A stretch of DNA of 64,000 nt from Xenorhabdus indica (GCF_014467235.1 NZ_NKHP01000016.1:40885-104884), one strand, 5' to 3'; counted from the first letter of the stretch, positions 18,150 through 28,110 are shown. Translations and numbers: made by a program. Notes: generated by a model not told the origin, from the letters alone.

Positions 18150-18610
18150 GTTCATATAGGTGATCATGGCCGTATCGAACAGCGTCAGTTGTGGCTGGTT
18201 AACGATACCATTGGTTGCGGGAACAGCACCCTCAGTGGCATACGCTGGGCGGCATCGCGGTTGTGGAGTCCTGGTGTGAAGAGCAGGGAAAACCAGCGAG
18301 TTATGAAAGACGTTATTATATCACCAGTCACCGTGATAAGTCGGCCGACTTTATCGCGTGTGCGATACGCAGTCATTGGCATATTGAAACGAAGCTGCAC
18401 TGGCAGTTGGACGTCAGTTTTGGTGAAGACAGCCAACGTCTGAGAAGTGGCTATGCCGCTGAAAACACAGCATTAATGAATAAAATAGCCCTTAACCTAT
18501 TGAAAAATGAGAAAACAGTTAAGGTGGGTGTAAAAACCAAGCGTCAGAAAGCAGGATGGGATAATAGTTATATGCTGAAAGTCCTCACGGTGGGTTTTAC
18601 GTCAGTATAA
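18150..18610 (+). pseudogene. ISAs1 transposase, 3' part
   Basis: The sequence resumes with DHGRIEQRQLWLVNDT, shifts frame once, and continues GGIAVVESWCEEQGKPASYE, AIRSHWHIETKLHWQLDVSF and LMNKIALNLLKNEKTVK to the TAA at 18608. SHWxIEN/K-LHWxLDV is the hallmark of the C-terminal part of ISAs1 transposases. It completes the copy begun at 14743. Confidence 0.87.
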
Positions 18611-18629
18611 TTTAGATCCGTTTGCCCTG

Positions 18630-18639
18630 GTTTTATAGC
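18630..18639 (+). repeat. Target-site duplication of ISAs1, right copy
   Basis: GTTTTATAGC, identical to 14631-14640. On the minus strand it contains the last codon and stop of feoC (CTATAA), so the gene keeps its natural end. Confidence 0.9.
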
Positions 18640-18881
18640 CCCTTATCTTTTATCACTAATTGATACGCCTTAATCTCGCATTTTTGTGTTTCCGGGCACT
18701 GCTTACAGCCACCACTCAGGCAGGAGGAAATATCCACTTCCTCCAATTTACCCATTATCACCAGTTGCTTGAGCATGGCTTCTACTATGGACTGTGGCGC
18801 TGAAAGCTGATGGCTCAACGATCTAACATCGGTACGTCCATTAAGGGCAACGGTATCCCGGACTTGCAACAGGCTAATCAT
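18633..18881 (-). CDS. feoC: FeoC, ferrous iron transport regulator/accessory protein
   Basis: A protein of 82 aa with the winged-helix N-terminus of FeoC (MISLLQVRDTVALNGRTDVR) and a cysteine cluster at its C-terminal part (CLSGGCKQCPETQKC), the four cysteines that can bind a Fe-S cluster in enterobacterial FeoC. It is the last gene of feoABC, 8 bp after feoB. In Salmonella FeoC protects FeoB from proteolysis. Its stop codon lies inside the target duplication of the ISAs1 element. Confidence 0.93.
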   Translation of the reverse strand: MISLLQVRDTVALNGRTDVRSLSHQLSAPQSIVEAMLKQLVIMGKLEEVDISSCLSGGCKQCPETQKCEIKAYQLVIKDKGL

Positions 18882-18889
18882 AATGGCTC

Positions 18890-21220
18890 CTAGTGACAGC
18901 TACCGCCGGAACATTCGCAGTTTCGGTCTTTGGTGCTGTGATCTTTGGTACTATTAAGTGCAATTGTGACTTTACTGCGTGCGCGACGTAAGCCAATAAA
19001 GACAAATATATTAAACAGAATGACAGCTAGAATAGTGAGCAAACTGCTTTGCGGATGTGCAGAAAACGTCGCGACCTGATAGAACAGCGCAGACAGAGAA
19101 TAGGCGACGTTTAATCCCCATAGAATGGAAAAAGTCATCCAGCCACGGCTGGTCTCACGGGCAATAGCTCCCATTACAGAAACACAGGGAACGTATAACA
19201 GCACGAAAATCAGGTAGCTATAGGCTGCGATAGTTGAACCAAATTTAACGCTCATCACTCCCATAGAACTACTGTCCATATCGCCATCGCCTTTGCTGGC
19301 TTCAATCGGGTTAGACAAAGCACTGAGAGTCAATGCTTCTTTCAAACTATCCCATGTTTCTGTCACTGAACCTTTCAGCTCATCCAGCAAATTAAATTCA
19401 TCCGGATTGAAGGGTTGTTTAGTGATATTTTCAGCGGTATAAAGCGTATTCAGTGTACCGACAACGACCTCTTTTGCCATTGCTCCCGTGATCAGGCCGA
19501 CAGTTGCCTGCCAGTTCTCAGCATGTACACCGATAGGCTGAAGGATCGGAGTGATGACTTTACTGACAGACGCCAGAGCAGATTCGTTGATATTGTCCAC
19601 GGTCTTGCCAGAGAAAGAAAAACTATTGAGAGCGCCGATAAACATACTAGCGGCGACAATCACTTTACCCGCACGGATCACAAATCCTTTCAGACGCTGC
19701 CAGGTTTGGATTAGCAGGGTTTTGGCATGGGGAATATGGTATACCGGCAGCTCCATAACAAAAGGTGATGCTTCTCCCCGCATTATGGTGAATTTGAGCA
19801 GCAAGCCTGTCAGGATAGCAACGACAATGCCGAGGATATACAGAGAAAAGACAATACTTGCGCCCTGTTTATTAAAGAAGGCTGCGGCAAAGACGGCGAA
19901 AATAGCCAGCCGTGCACCACAGGACATAAATGGTGCCATCATGATAGTAATCAGTCTCTCACGTGGAGCATCCAGCGTTCTGGAACCCATCACGGCAGGG
20001 ACGTTACAACCGAAGCCAACAATCAGTGGGACGAAGGATTTACCCGGCAATCCCAAAGATTGCATCAACCTGTCCATCACAAATGCTGCCCGGGCCATAT
20101 AGCCAGAGTCTTCAAGGAAAGAAAGAAACAGGTACATCATGCCGATCTGTGGAACCAATGGCAGCATGGTATTGATACCACCTCCGATACCCTGCGCAAG
20201 GAAAATCGTCAGCCAGTCGGGGAAGTGGAGTGTATAGCCGAGCCACTGCATACCATCAATGAAAATAGCAGCAGAAGCACCATCAAAGATAGGTTGTAAG
20301 GCACCACCAATATTAATCGCCAGTACGAACATGAGGTACATGACAAACAGAAAGATAGGTACACCTAGCCAGCGATTGAGGATAACTCTGTCCATCGTCT
20401 GAGTCAGTTTATTAGGGATTGCGGAGTGGATATCAGTGACTGCCAGACACAGTGCGTTAATCGTTTGGTAGCGGGCGTCAGCAATAATAAGTTCCGGCTC
20501 CTCAATTTGCTGCTGTTGCAGGCGGGTTTTACTTTCAGTCAGTTGCTCCTGAGTCAGGCCCGAACGTGTAAAGCTGTAAATATCTCCTTCCAGTACCTGT
20601 AAGCTGAGCCAACGACGTTGTTGTGGATTGAATTTCTCTGAGATCTGGCCGGCGAGAAGAGCGACTTCCTGCAATAAGGTTTTGGGGTAATCAACCAACA
20701 CAGGCCGAAGAGTTTGTTGATATTGGTCAATGGCATCTTTCAGCGCGTCTATCCCTGTAGAACGGGTAGAAATGAGTGGGATCACTGGACAACCAAGGCG
20801 TTGTTCCAGTGCCGCGATATCAATGTTGATATGTTGGCTTTTGGCGATGTCCAACATGTTCAGGGCAAGAATACAGGGAATGCCAAGCTCGATAAGTTGC
20901 AACGAAAGATAGAGATTACGTTCCAGATTCGAAGCATCAACGACGTTGATAAACATATCAGCTTCACTACTCAGTATGTAGTGACAGGCAATTTGCTCGT
21001 CAATCGAAGTTTGTTCAGAAATGGTAGTAAGAGAATAAGTACCGGGAAGGTCTACAAGATCTATGTGATGATTTTGGGTAGAAAAATGCCCGGTTTTACG
21101 TTCAACTGTCACCCCAGACCAGTTACCGACTCGTTGTCGGGAGCCTGTAAGTTGGTTAAATAAAGTGGTTTTCCCAGAGTTGGGATTACCGATCAAACCT
21201 ATAGTTAATTGCTTCATCAT
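18890..21220 (-). CDS. feoB: FeoB, ferrous iron permease with G-domain
   Basis: A protein of 776 aa. The N-terminal G-protein domain has G1 GNPNSGKTT, G3 DLPGTY and G4 NMLD; the membrane part has the two Gate motifs with conserved cysteines (FGCNVPAVMGSR around residue 405, and the later LLYVPCVSVMGA). It imports Fe2+ across the inner membrane. The C-terminus ends with ECSGGSCH, a cysteine-rich tail as in E. coli. It follows feoA after about 65 bp and precedes feoC by 8 bp. Confidence 0.97.
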   Translation of the reverse strand: MMKQLTIGLIGNPNSGKTTLFNQLTGSRQRVGNWSGVTVERKTGHFSTQNHHIDLVDLPGTYSLTTISEQTSIDEQIACHYILSSEADMFINVVDASNLERNLYLSLQLIELGIPCILALNMLDIAKSQHINIDIAALEQRLGCPVIPLISTRSTGIDALKDAIDQYQQTLRPVLVDYPKTLLQEVALLAGQISEKFNPQQRRWLSLQVLEGDIYSFTRSGLTQEQLTESKTRLQQQQIEEPELIIADARYQTINALCLAVTDIHSAIPNKLTQTMDRVILNRWLGVPIFLFVMYLMFVLAINIGGALQPIFDGASAAIFIDGMQWLGYTLHFPDWLTIFLAQGIGGGINTMLPLVPQIGMMYLFLSFLEDSGYMARAAFVMDRLMQSLGLPGKSFVPLIVGFGCNVPAVMGSRTLDAPRERLITIMMAPFMSCGARLAIFAVFAAAFFNKQGASIVFSLYILGIVVAILTGLLLKFTIMRGEASPFVMELPVYHIPHAKTLLIQTWQRLKGFVIRAGKVIVAASMFIGALNSFSFSGKTVDNINESALASVSKVITPILQPIGVHAENWQATVGLITGAMAKEVVVGTLNTLYTAENITKQPFNPDEFNLLDELKGSVTETWDSLKEALTLSALSNPIEASKGDGDMDSSSMGVMSVKFGSTIAAYSYLIFVLLYVPCVSVMGAIARETSRGWMTFSILWGLNVAYSLSALFYQVATFSAHPQSSLLTILAVILFNIFVFIGLRRARSKVTIALNSTKDHSTKDRNCECSGGSCH

Positions 21221-21285
21221 ACTTTTTACTGATTAGGAATATTGCATGTCATTACATTCAGTTTAGACTGTAATGAACTTGGACT

Positions 21286-21516
21286 TCATTCTGCTGAATT
21301 TACTGCTAATGTGAGGAGTGCTAAGTCTTTTTTACGGAGGATAAGATTGACTCTGCGTGTTTCTATTTGAATGGGATCGCCCAAGGGTGCTACCCGGATG
21401 ACCTGAAATGTGGAGCCGGGCAGCATTCCCAGAGATAATAACTTCTGTCTGTATGCTGGATTTATCTGTGGAAAGAATCCCAGAATTTTATAGCTTTGAT
21501 TTGGAGTCAATAACAT
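21286..21516 (-). CDS. feoA: FeoA, ferrous iron transport SH3-like protein
   Basis: With the ATG at 21516 the protein has 76 aa and reads [30 protein letters not shown] and [11 protein letters not shown], nearly the E. coli FeoA sequence. The open frame runs on to 21600 but the extra residues are not part of the family. It is the first gene of feoABC and a partner of FeoB. Fur-like and FNR-like sites lie upstream. Confidence 0.95.
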   Translation of the reverse strand: MLLTPNQSYKILGFFPQINPAYRQKLLSLGMLPGSTFQVIRVAPLGDPIQIETRRVNLILRKKDLALLTLAVNSAE

Positions 21517-21546
21517 ATAACATTCCGTCAAAATTAGAAAGTTAGT

Positions 21547-21565
21547 GATTATGAGAATTATTATC
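21547..21565 (-). promoter_or_regulatory. Fur-box-like site upstream of feoA
   Basis: On the minus strand GATAATAATTCTCATAATC matches the 19-bp Fur consensus at 15 positions by eye. It is about 30 bp upstream of the feoA start. feo operons are Fur-repressed in related bacteria. Confidence 0.65.
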
Positions 21566-21682
21566 CTCAATAAAGCAAAATTCACAAGAAAAAAGTGCAT
21601 TAATTATTTTGAATTAAAGTACTAATGAGAATAATATGCAATACCAATGCTATGTATCTATCACGAATGATGATGGAGTAAG

Positions 21683-21696
21683 TTGATATTAATCAG
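21683..21696 (-). promoter_or_regulatory. FNR-box-like site upstream of feoA
   Basis: TTGAT-ATTA-ATCAG fits the FNR consensus TTGATnnnnATCAA at nine of ten positions. It is about 170 bp upstream of feoA; FNR activates feo in E. coli under anaerobiosis. It could also act on a transcript of the other strand. Confidence 0.5.
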
Positions 21697-21753
21697 ATTA
21701 ATGGTGATTTTATTGAAATTAAAGTTATGTAAAGAATGTATGGGGAAGCTAAT

Positions 21754-21783
21754 AACAAGCTCCAATAAGAAATGGAGCTTGTT
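21754..21783 (+). terminator. Strong rho-independent terminator on the plus strand with no known gene before it
   Basis: AACAAGCTCCA and TGGAGCTTGTT form a perfect 11-bp stem with an 8-base loop, followed by GCTATTTATTTTTT on the plus strand. Flanking annotated genes are both on the minus strand, so it may end an unannotated small transcript from the feoA upstream region. It could also stop the minus-strand gene at 21832, but the T-run is on the wrong side for that. Confidence 0.65.
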
Positions 21784-21831
21784 GCTATTTATTTTTTCTA
21801 TGAATTTTTCAAATGTATTTTGTTTTATTCA

Positions 21832-22356
21832 TTAATTTTGGGGTGGATGGAGCAGGTCACTTAATGGCACCGGAACACGGGCATCATCCTGGTGCTCACT
21901 CCAAAGTGTTGAGTCATACACCCACCATGCTTCAATTTTCAATTCGTAGAAACGGCGTATCGCATTACCATAATAATCAGAGATAGGACGGGATTTTTTC
22001 TTTCTGATATTCTCATCCGGATAAGTTTTCAGGAAGAAGTAATCATATGTTTCTTGTAATTCATCGTCGGGGACTTGATAGGCATGGCCAATGAATTGAG
22101 AACCTGCGAGTATCAATGATGAGTCAGGCATAGCGATGCTACTGTATATTGTACCGCTGACACAAGGGTTCATACACAGCTCCTGACTGTGTCGGGTATC
22201 TTGTTTTGAATACCAAATTAAACTTAATGGATTATATTTAGGAATATAAAAGAGCGTTGATGACCAAACTGATTCTGCGTCTGGATCATTAGTGGCAAGA
22301 TTAAAAAATCTTATATTGCTGAGTAAGTCAAAACTGCTTTGGACATATTTATTCAT
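21832..22356 (-). CDS. Pyridoxamine 5'-phosphate oxidase-like (FMN split barrel) protein
   Basis: The 174-residue protein shows the general pattern of the FMN-binding split-barrel family: an N-terminal helix, NIRFFNLATNDPDAESVWSS, IPKYNPLSLIWYSKQDTRHS and VSGTIYSSI. Enzymes of this fold oxidise pyridoxamine phosphate, reduce flavins or bind heme; I cannot say which applies. It stands alone between feo and tex. Confidence 0.65.
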   Translation of the reverse strand: MNKYVQSSFDLLSNIRFFNLATNDPDAESVWSSTLFYIPKYNPLSLIWYSKQDTRHSQELCMNPCVSGTIYSSIAMPDSSLILAGSQFIGHAYQVPDDELQETYDYFFLKTYPDENIRKKKSRPISDYYGNAIRRFYELKIEAWWVYDSTLWSEHQDDARVPVPLSDLLHPPQN

Positions 22357-22699
22357 AAATTATTCCTTAACAATTTGAATTTTTCTATGTTTTTAATTTT
22401 ATTAAATAAATTACCATTATTATGGTAAGTGTTATTATGAAATATATTTATTGTTAAATATATTGCGTGATGAATTATACGGGTTATTAATGAGGAACGT
22501 CAGCCATTATCACCTATTTAAATTTATTATATCGCCAATAAAATAAAGTCATCACAATGAAGAGTATGGTTTTTTTATGTATATAATTGAGAAATATTTT
22601 CAGAAATAGAAATAAGATTACATTAATTAAAATTCGTTTTATTTACCAGAATAAACTGGCCCAGTCGGGCCAGCTCAGGAAATAATTTATTGAAAGAGA
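22357..22699. other. Intergenic DNA between tex and the PNPOx-like gene
   Basis: About 340 bp, very AT-rich, with no supported ORF. It contains the tex terminator (22656-22673) and must contain the promoter of the PNPOx-like gene; nothing else recognisable was seen. Confidence 0.6.
22656..22673 (-). terminator. Rho-independent terminator of tex
   Basis: CTGGCCC and GGGCCAG form a 7-bp GC-rich stem around AGTC; on the minus strand it is followed by TTTATTCTGG. It is about 27 bp after the tex stop codon. Confidence 0.75.
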
Positions 22700-25048
22700 T
22701 TAACGTTTTTTATCAAGAGCGGCAGCCAACGCATCACTCATGATACTGTTGGCCAATGGTGCAGAGTTTGATGAACGGAGATTATAGCGACCTTTGCCAT
22801 TTTTGCTGTGCTCATTGCTATTACGTTCATGGCGATTCCCCCCCTGAATGCTGCCACGGCGAGCGGGTGCTTCACCCGGCTGTTCATCAAGGCGCATCGT
22901 CAGGGCAATACGTTTACGGTTCAGGTCAACATCCATCACCTTGACTTTCACGATATCACCTGTTTTCACGACGGAGTGTGGATCTTCCACAAAGTGATTG
23001 GATAGGGAAGAGATATGCACTAATCCATCCTGATGCACGCCAATGTCAACGAAAGCACCAAAGTTGGTGACATTGGTGACAGTGCCTTCCAGAATCATAC
23101 CTGTTTGCAGATCATTCATTGTTTCAATACCGTCGGCGAAAGTGGCTGTTTTGAACTCAGGACGTGGGTCACGACCGGGTTTCTCCAACTCTTTCAGGAT
23201 ATCGGTGACTGTCGGAATACCGAATTTTTCAGTTGTGAAATCCTGAGCCTTCAAATTGCGCAGAGCGGCTGGATTACCCATCAGTTCCGGCAAAGTCTGT
23301 TCTGTTATTGTCAGAATTTTTTCAACGACCGGATAGGCTTCTGGATGAACGGTGGAAGCATCCAGCGGGTTATTGCCCTGATTAATGCGCAGGAAGCCCG
23401 CACATTGCAGAAAGGCTTTTGGCCCAAGGCGTTGAACTTTCAATAGTTCTGCACGGTTATTGAAACGACCATTCTCGTCACGCCAATTTACGATATTCTG
23501 GGCGACAGAGCGAGTCAGACCGGCTACGCGGGTCAGCAAGGAAACTGATGCCGTATTCAGATCGACACCAACACTGTTTACACAATCCTCAACGACGGTA
23601 TCCAGTTTTTTGGCAAGCAGGGTTTGGCTGACATCGTGCTGATACTGGCCGACACCAATGGATTTAGGATCGATTTTCACCAGTTCTGCCAGCGGATCTT
23701 GTAGACGGCGGGCGATGGAGACAGCTCCACGCAGAGAAACATCCAAATCAGGGAATTCTTGTGCGGCTAGCTCTGAAGCGGAGTAAACAGATGCGCCAGC
23801 TTCGCTGACCACGACTTTCTGCGCAGTAACGTCAGGATACTGTTTCTGAACATTGGCAAAGAAACGTTCTGTTTCACGAGATGCAGTACCATTACCGATG
23901 GCAACCAGGTCAACATTGTATTTGGTACACAAGGCTGCAACGACGGCTGCTGCTTTGTTTTCCTGACCAGTATGCGGGTAAATGGTATCCGTAGCGAGCA
24001 GTTTGCCTGTCGCATCTACAACCGCAATTTTTACTCCTGTGCGGAGACCCGGATCTAATCCCATTGTGGAACGCATTCCCGCAGGTGCTGCCATCAACAG
24101 ATCGTTCAGGTTACGGGCGAAAACGTTGATCGCTTCATTTTCAGCTTTTTCGCGTAGCGTCCCCATCAGTTCGGTTTCCATATGTAACAGCACTTTAATG
24201 CGCCATGTCCAGTTCACGACAGCCTTGCGCCAATTATCAGCCGGCGCGTTATTCAGGCGCAGGTTCAAATGCTCTGTGATGATCTGTTCGCAGTAACTTT
24301 CCTTAGGTGCTTCTTCAAATTGAGGATCGGCATTCAGGGACAGTTGCAGGATACCTTCATTGCGTCCGCGGAACATGGCAAGGGCGCGGTGGGATGGTAC
24401 AGAGGTGATGGCTTCATGGTGATCAAAGTAATCGCTGAATTTGGCACCTTCTTCCTCTTTACCCTCAACAACTTTGGCAACCAAATGAGCATTTTTCCAC
24501 AAATATTCACGTATTTTCACCAACAAAGAGGCATCTTCAGAAAAACGTTCCATCAGGATATAGCGGGCACCATCCAATGCGGCTTTGGTATCTGCAACGC
24601 CTTTGTCAGCATGAATATAAGCAGTTGCAGCCGATTCTGGCTCTTGCTGTGGGTCTTGCCACAGCAGGTCTGCCAATGGTTCCAGCCCGGCCTCAATGGC
24701 AATCTGCCCACGGGTACGGCGCTTAGGTTTATAGGGCAGATAGAGGTCTTCCAGTTCGGTTTTGCTCAGAGTGGTATTAATGGCTTCAGCCAGTTCAGTC
24801 GTTAATTTTCCCTGTTCTTCAATGGATTTCAGGATAGTCTGGCGACGATCTGACAGTTCGCGTAGATAACCAAGGCGGTTTTCAAGCTGGCGAAGCTGTG
24901 TATCGTCCAGACCACCGGTGGCCTCTTTACGGTAACGGGCAACAAAGGGAACAGTATTGCCTTCATCAAGTAAGGTAATAGCTGCTAGGACTTGTTGTGG
25001 TTGAGCCTGTAGCTCACCAGCAATGATTCGACTTAAAGATTCATTCAT
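22700..25048 (-). CDS. tex: Tex/YhgF RNA-binding transcription accessory protein
   Basis: A protein of 782 aa whose start ([20 protein letters not shown]) and body ([20 protein letters not shown]) match E. coli YhgF. Order: N-terminal helical domain, YqgF-like RNase H fold around residues 330-460 ([16 protein letters not shown]), helix-hairpin-helix repeats ([32 protein letters not shown]), then an S1 RNA-binding domain at about 650-720 ([25 protein letters not shown]). Tex proteins bind nucleic acid and affect transcription; in Bordetella it is essential and linked to toxin expression. Divergent from greB. Confidence 0.96.
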   Translation of the reverse strand: MNESLSRIIAGELQAQPQQVLAAITLLDEGNTVPFVARYRKEATGGLDDTQLRQLENRLGYLRELSDRRQTILKSIEEQGKLTTELAEAINTTLSKTELEDLYLPYKPKRRTRGQIAIEAGLEPLADLLWQDPQQEPESAATAYIHADKGVADTKAALDGARYILMERFSEDASLLVKIREYLWKNAHLVAKVVEGKEEEGAKFSDYFDHHEAITSVPSHRALAMFRGRNEGILQLSLNADPQFEEAPKESYCEQIITEHLNLRLNNAPADNWRKAVVNWTWRIKVLLHMETELMGTLREKAENEAINVFARNLNDLLMAAPAGMRSTMGLDPGLRTGVKIAVVDATGKLLATDTIYPHTGQENKAAAVVAALCTKYNVDLVAIGNGTASRETERFFANVQKQYPDVTAQKVVVSEAGASVYSASELAAQEFPDLDVSLRGAVSIARRLQDPLAELVKIDPKSIGVGQYQHDVSQTLLAKKLDTVVEDCVNSVGVDLNTASVSLLTRVAGLTRSVAQNIVNWRDENGRFNNRAELLKVQRLGPKAFLQCAGFLRINQGNNPLDASTVHPEAYPVVEKILTITEQTLPELMGNPAALRNLKAQDFTTEKFGIPTVTDILKELEKPGRDPRPEFKTATFADGIETMNDLQTGMILEGTVTNVTNFGAFVDIGVHQDGLVHISSLSNHFVEDPHSVVKTGDIVKVKVMDVDLNRKRIALTMRLDEQPGEAPARRGSIQGGNRHERNSNEHSKNGKGRYNLRSSNSAPLANSIMSDALAAALDKKR

Positions 25049-25410
25049 GGTCTGTTTTCTTTAACTTTCTCAGCGCCTGTAAATATCAGCAGACAGGGCT
25101 AAATTTATCTGATCTACCCTTCATTCAAATGGCTTTTTGATGACAGCAACTTGAAATCCATTAAGTACAGATGCTGACAGGGTTCAAACTTGACTCCATT
25201 ATATACGTACAGAGCGCAATAATTTCCAGTTTATGCTTTTTATCTTTCAGGTTACCTGTTTTTGGGCTGTTACTTGTTGTTGTGATGCAACTCGAAATCT
25301 ATCAGGTATAGCACAATATTTCTGTCAGGTTGCGACAGAATTCATCGAATATCTGTACGGTTAGGATATAGTACTGCGCCATTAATCATATTTTCTCAAG
25401 TGGGGTTTTC
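25049..25410. promoter_or_regulatory. Divergent promoter region tex/greB
   Basis: About 360 bp without a gene, between divergent tex and greB. Promoters for both are expected; I did not identify specific boxes or operators with confidence. Confidence 0.5.
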
Positions 25411-25896
25411 ATGGGCAAAAGTAACTACATTACCCGAGAAGGCTGGTTGGCGCTTGATCAGGAACTGAAGTATCTCTGGAAAATTGAGCGCCCAAAAGTC
25501 ACTCAGGCTGTGTCTGATGCAGCCGCGTTGGGGGATCGTTCAGAGAATGCAGAATATATTTATGGTAAAAAAAGGTTAAGGGAAATTGACCGCCGTGTGC
25601 GTTTTTTATCCAAGAGATTGGATGTTCTGCAAATTGTGGATGCTGATCCGCGGCAGGAAGGCAAAGTTTTTTTTGGGGCCTGGGTTAAAGTCGAAAACGA
25701 AAACGCCGAAGAATATATTTTTCGCTTAGTGGGGCCGGATGAATTTGACCCTGCCCAAAAATGGATTTCAATTGATTCACCTGTGGCAAGGGCGCTGCTT
25801 GGTAAGCAGGTCGATGATGAAATTACCGTCATGACACCTAATGGTAAGGTGGTTTACTGGATATTGGAAATTAGTTACCAGCCATTGGAAGCATAA
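25411..25896 (+). CDS. greB: GreB transcript cleavage factor
   Basis: A protein of 161 aa. The N-terminal coiled coil includes SDAAALGDRSENAEY with the acidic tip residues (Asp and Glu) that coordinate Mg2+ in the RNA polymerase active site; the C-terminal FKBP-like domain contains GKVFFGAWV and ISIDSPVARALLGK. The spacing and length match GreB (158 aa in E. coli) rather than GreA. It rescues backtracked RNA polymerase. It has the same position relative to tex and ompR as in E. coli. Confidence 0.95.
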   Translation: MGKSNYITREGWLALDQELKYLWKIERPKVTQAVSDAAALGDRSENAEYIYGKKRLREIDRRVRFLSKRLDVLQIVDADPRQEGKVFFGAWVKVENENAEEYIFRLVGPDEFDPAQKWISIDSPVARALLGKQVDDEITVMTPNGKVVYWILEISYQPLEA

Positions 25897-26067
25897 AAAT
25901 CAGGTGTAAATGGAAACAGGACAACAAGGATGAAAAACAGAAACATAAGCAATCATTGCCAATATTATAAATATTCATAGAATACATGATCTTAGTGTCT
26001 TTTAGAGCTTAGATTTTCTGTGAGAATAATGGATATTGCGAGCATGGAACATCTTGGGAGCTGAAAC

Positions 26068-26787
26068 ATGCAAGAGAGTTATAAAATCCTTGTTGTTGAT
26101 GATGATATGCGTTTACGCGTATTGCTGGAGCGCTATTTATCAGAGCAGGGTTTTCAAGTTCGTTGTGTTGCAAATGCAGAGCAGATGGATCGATTGTTGA
26201 CCAGAGAATCTATTCAATTGATTGTACTGGATTTAATGCTGCCGGGCGAAGATGGGTTGTCTATCTGTCGAAGATTGAGAAGTCAGCATAACCCGCTCCC
26301 CATCATTATGATCTCCGCGAAAGGAGAAGAGGTTGACCGGATTGTTGGTCTGGAAATTGGTGCAGATGATTACCTTGCAAAACCTTTTAACCCGCGAGAA
26401 CTATTGGCCCGTATCCGTGCTGTCCTGCGCCGTCACTCTAATGAATTGTCTGGCGCCCCGACACCGGATAACGCAATAGTCACTTTTGGTAAGTTTAAGC
26501 TGGATCTTGGGACTCGTGAAATGTTTCATAAAGATGAACAACTGTCCCTGACCAGTGGTGAATTCTCTGTACTGAAAGCATTGGTATCTCATCCCCGCGA
26601 ACCTTTATCACGGGATAAGCTGATGAGTCTGGCACGAGGCAGGGAGTATGGTGCGATGGAGCGTTCCATTGATGTTCAGGTTTCCCGTTTACGTCGTTTG
26701 ATTGAAGAAGATCCTGCCCATCCTCGTTATATCCAGACTGTTTGGGGACTAGGATATGTTTTTGTTCCTGATGGTAGTAAGGCATGA
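26068..26787 (+). CDS. ompR: OmpR response regulator
   Basis: A protein of 239 aa, nearly identical in layout to E. coli OmpR: receiver domain with the acidic pocket VVDDDMR, phosphoacceptor Asp55 in LIVLDLMLPGEDG and Lys in YLAKPFNPRE; winged-helix DNA-binding domain ending with SIDVQVSRLRRLIEEDP and TVWGLGYVFVPDG. It controls porin genes and, in Xenorhabdus, also motility and exoenzymes (known of the genus). envZ follows after 69 bp rather than overlapping as it does in E. coli. Confidence 0.97.
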   Translation: MQESYKILVVDDDMRLRVLLERYLSEQGFQVRCVANAEQMDRLLTRESIQLIVLDLMLPGEDGLSICRRLRSQHNPLPIIMISAKGEEVDRIVGLEIGADDYLAKPFNPRELLARIRAVLRRHSNELSGAPTPDNAIVTFGKFKLDLGTREMFHKDEQLSLTSGEFSVLKALVSHPREPLSRDKLMSLARGREYGAMERSIDVQVSRLRRLIEEDPAHPRYIQTVWGLGYVFVPDGSKA

Positions 26788-26856
26788 GTGGTCGAGGTTA
26801 GATTAATAATTAGCAAGGCATATATCAATTGTAGTCAAGCATAACTGGAAGAACGC

Positions 26857-27975
26857 ATGAAAAAATTCAGGCTCCCAGGGCATGGTGTATTCCTCTGTGC
26901 CTTGTATTGGATATTGGCGATGCTGTTGGGCAGCCTGATGGTCAGTTCTTTGGCCGCTTATCTACTATTATTAGTACTGGAAAAATCATCATCGCTAGAA
27001 AAAATATCATTTATCAGTGTATTACCGTATATCTTCATCAGTGTGTTAACGACAGTATTATCAGTTTCTACGGCATTCTGGTTTTATCTGCGTGCCCAAA
27101 AACAGCACCTAACTACCATACTGCAAGCAATAATAAAGATGGGAAAAGGGAAAGTCGTTACAGCATTACCTGAATCGGGAGCACCTGCCATCCAGTCAGT
27201 TATTCGGGCATTTAATCAAATGTCGGTAAGGGTTAACTCATTGGAGGATGAGCGTGTCATTTTTATGGCAGGCATAAGCCATGACTTACGCACTCCCCTG
27301 ACTCGTATACGGTTAGCGATCGAAATGGTTGGTGGAGAAGATGATTTCCTGTATGAGTCGATTAATCGTGATATTGAAGAGTGCAACACAATCATTAATC
27401 AATTTATCAATTACCAGCGGTCCGGGCTGGACGCCATAATAGGCCGCTGTGAATTAAATCAACTTATTGAGGACGTCATTGGTGCAGAAAAAGCGGTCAT
27501 GGCAGAGAAGACGAACACGGAAAATAATAGTGCCGAAAAAAGTATCGAAGATAACCTGTCCGCAGCTCCTGTTTTCATTATGGCTAATCCGCTTTCAGTT
27601 AAACGTGTTCTGGCGAATATGTTCACTAATGCCCATCGCTATGGCAATGGTTGGATTCGCATCAGTAGTGGGGCTACTGAACAATTTGGCTGGTTTCAAA
27701 TAGAAGATAATGGGACAGGTATAACACAAGAAGAAGCAACAATTTTGTTTCAGCCTTTCAGGCAGGGAAAACAGAGTTACAGTAATAAACTCCATCATCA
27801 TAATAGTGGCGTCGGCTTGGGGCTTGCGATTATCCGCCGCATCATCGACAAACATGACGGTTATCTTGACATAGGCAGAAGTGAGAAAGGTGGGTTATCC
27901 ATTCGCGCCTATATTCCATTGGCGACTGAACCATCCGCTGTAGAACCATCAGTCATAGATCGAGTCTGTTCATAA
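26857..27975 (+). CDS. envZ: EnvZ sensor histidine kinase with minimal periplasmic domain
   Basis: A protein of 372 aa, against 450 in E. coli. The missing part is the periplasmic sensor: two membrane helices (about residues 10-42 and 53-78) are joined by roughly ten residues. The HAMP-like linker is altered: the usual RPL start is absent and [16 protein letters not shown] takes its place. The kinase core is complete: His142 in [18 protein letters not shown] box [13 protein letters not shown]1 DNGTGI, and G2 GVGLGLAI. There is an insertion of some 20-25 residues rich in Glu, Asn and Ser before [12 protein letters not shown] short-loop EnvZ has been described in Xenorhabdus nematophila, which supports the taxonomic guess. 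Confidence 0.95.
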   Translation: MKKFRLPGHGVFLCALYWILAMLLGSLMVSSLAAYLLLLVLEKSSSLEKISFISVLPYIFISVLTTVLSVSTAFWFYLRAQKQHLTTILQAIIKMGKGKVVTALPESGAPAIQSVIRAFNQMSVRVNSLEDERVIFMAGISHDLRTPLTRIRLAIEMVGGEDDFLYESINRDIEECNTIINQFINYQRSGLDAIIGRCELNQLIEDVIGAEKAVMAEKTNTENNSAEKSIEDNLSAAPVFIMANPLSVKRVLANMFTNAHRYGNGWIRISSGATEQFGWFQIEDNGTGITQEEATILFQPFRQGKQSYSNKLHHHNSGVGLGLAIIRRIIDKHDGYLDIGRSEKGGLSIRAYIPLATEPSAVEPSVIDRVCS

Positions 27976-28110
27976 TACGTAAGATGTTGGCATAGTGAAA
28001 TAACTGCAACATAATGCTTTGGAGTCGTGACCAGCAATTCTAAAAATCAATTCTTAGAGAGCGATATTGATTTACATTAAGATATTCTGCTTTATATTTT
28101 TTATTTAAGT

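Larger units (their letters stand above)
14641..18629 (+). mobile_element. ISAs1-family element with nested IS110-family insertions
   Basis: The ends are inverted repeats: CAGGGCAAACGGGTCTAAAT at 14641 and the complement of TTTAGATCCGTTTGCCCTG ending at 18629. A perfect 10-bp duplication (GTTTTATAGC) flanks them, so the outer element is an intact insertion unit. Its transposase is split: the 5' part lies at 14743-15390, the 3' part at about 18150-18610. About 2.7 kb with two IS110-family transposase genes is inserted between. The element sits exactly at the end of feoC; the duplicated target contains the feoC stop codon. Confidence 0.9.

Noticed and set aside
23033..24805. Several plus-strand ORFs within tex
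   Set aside because: Antisense shadows of a highly conserved gene; no ribosome sites or family features.
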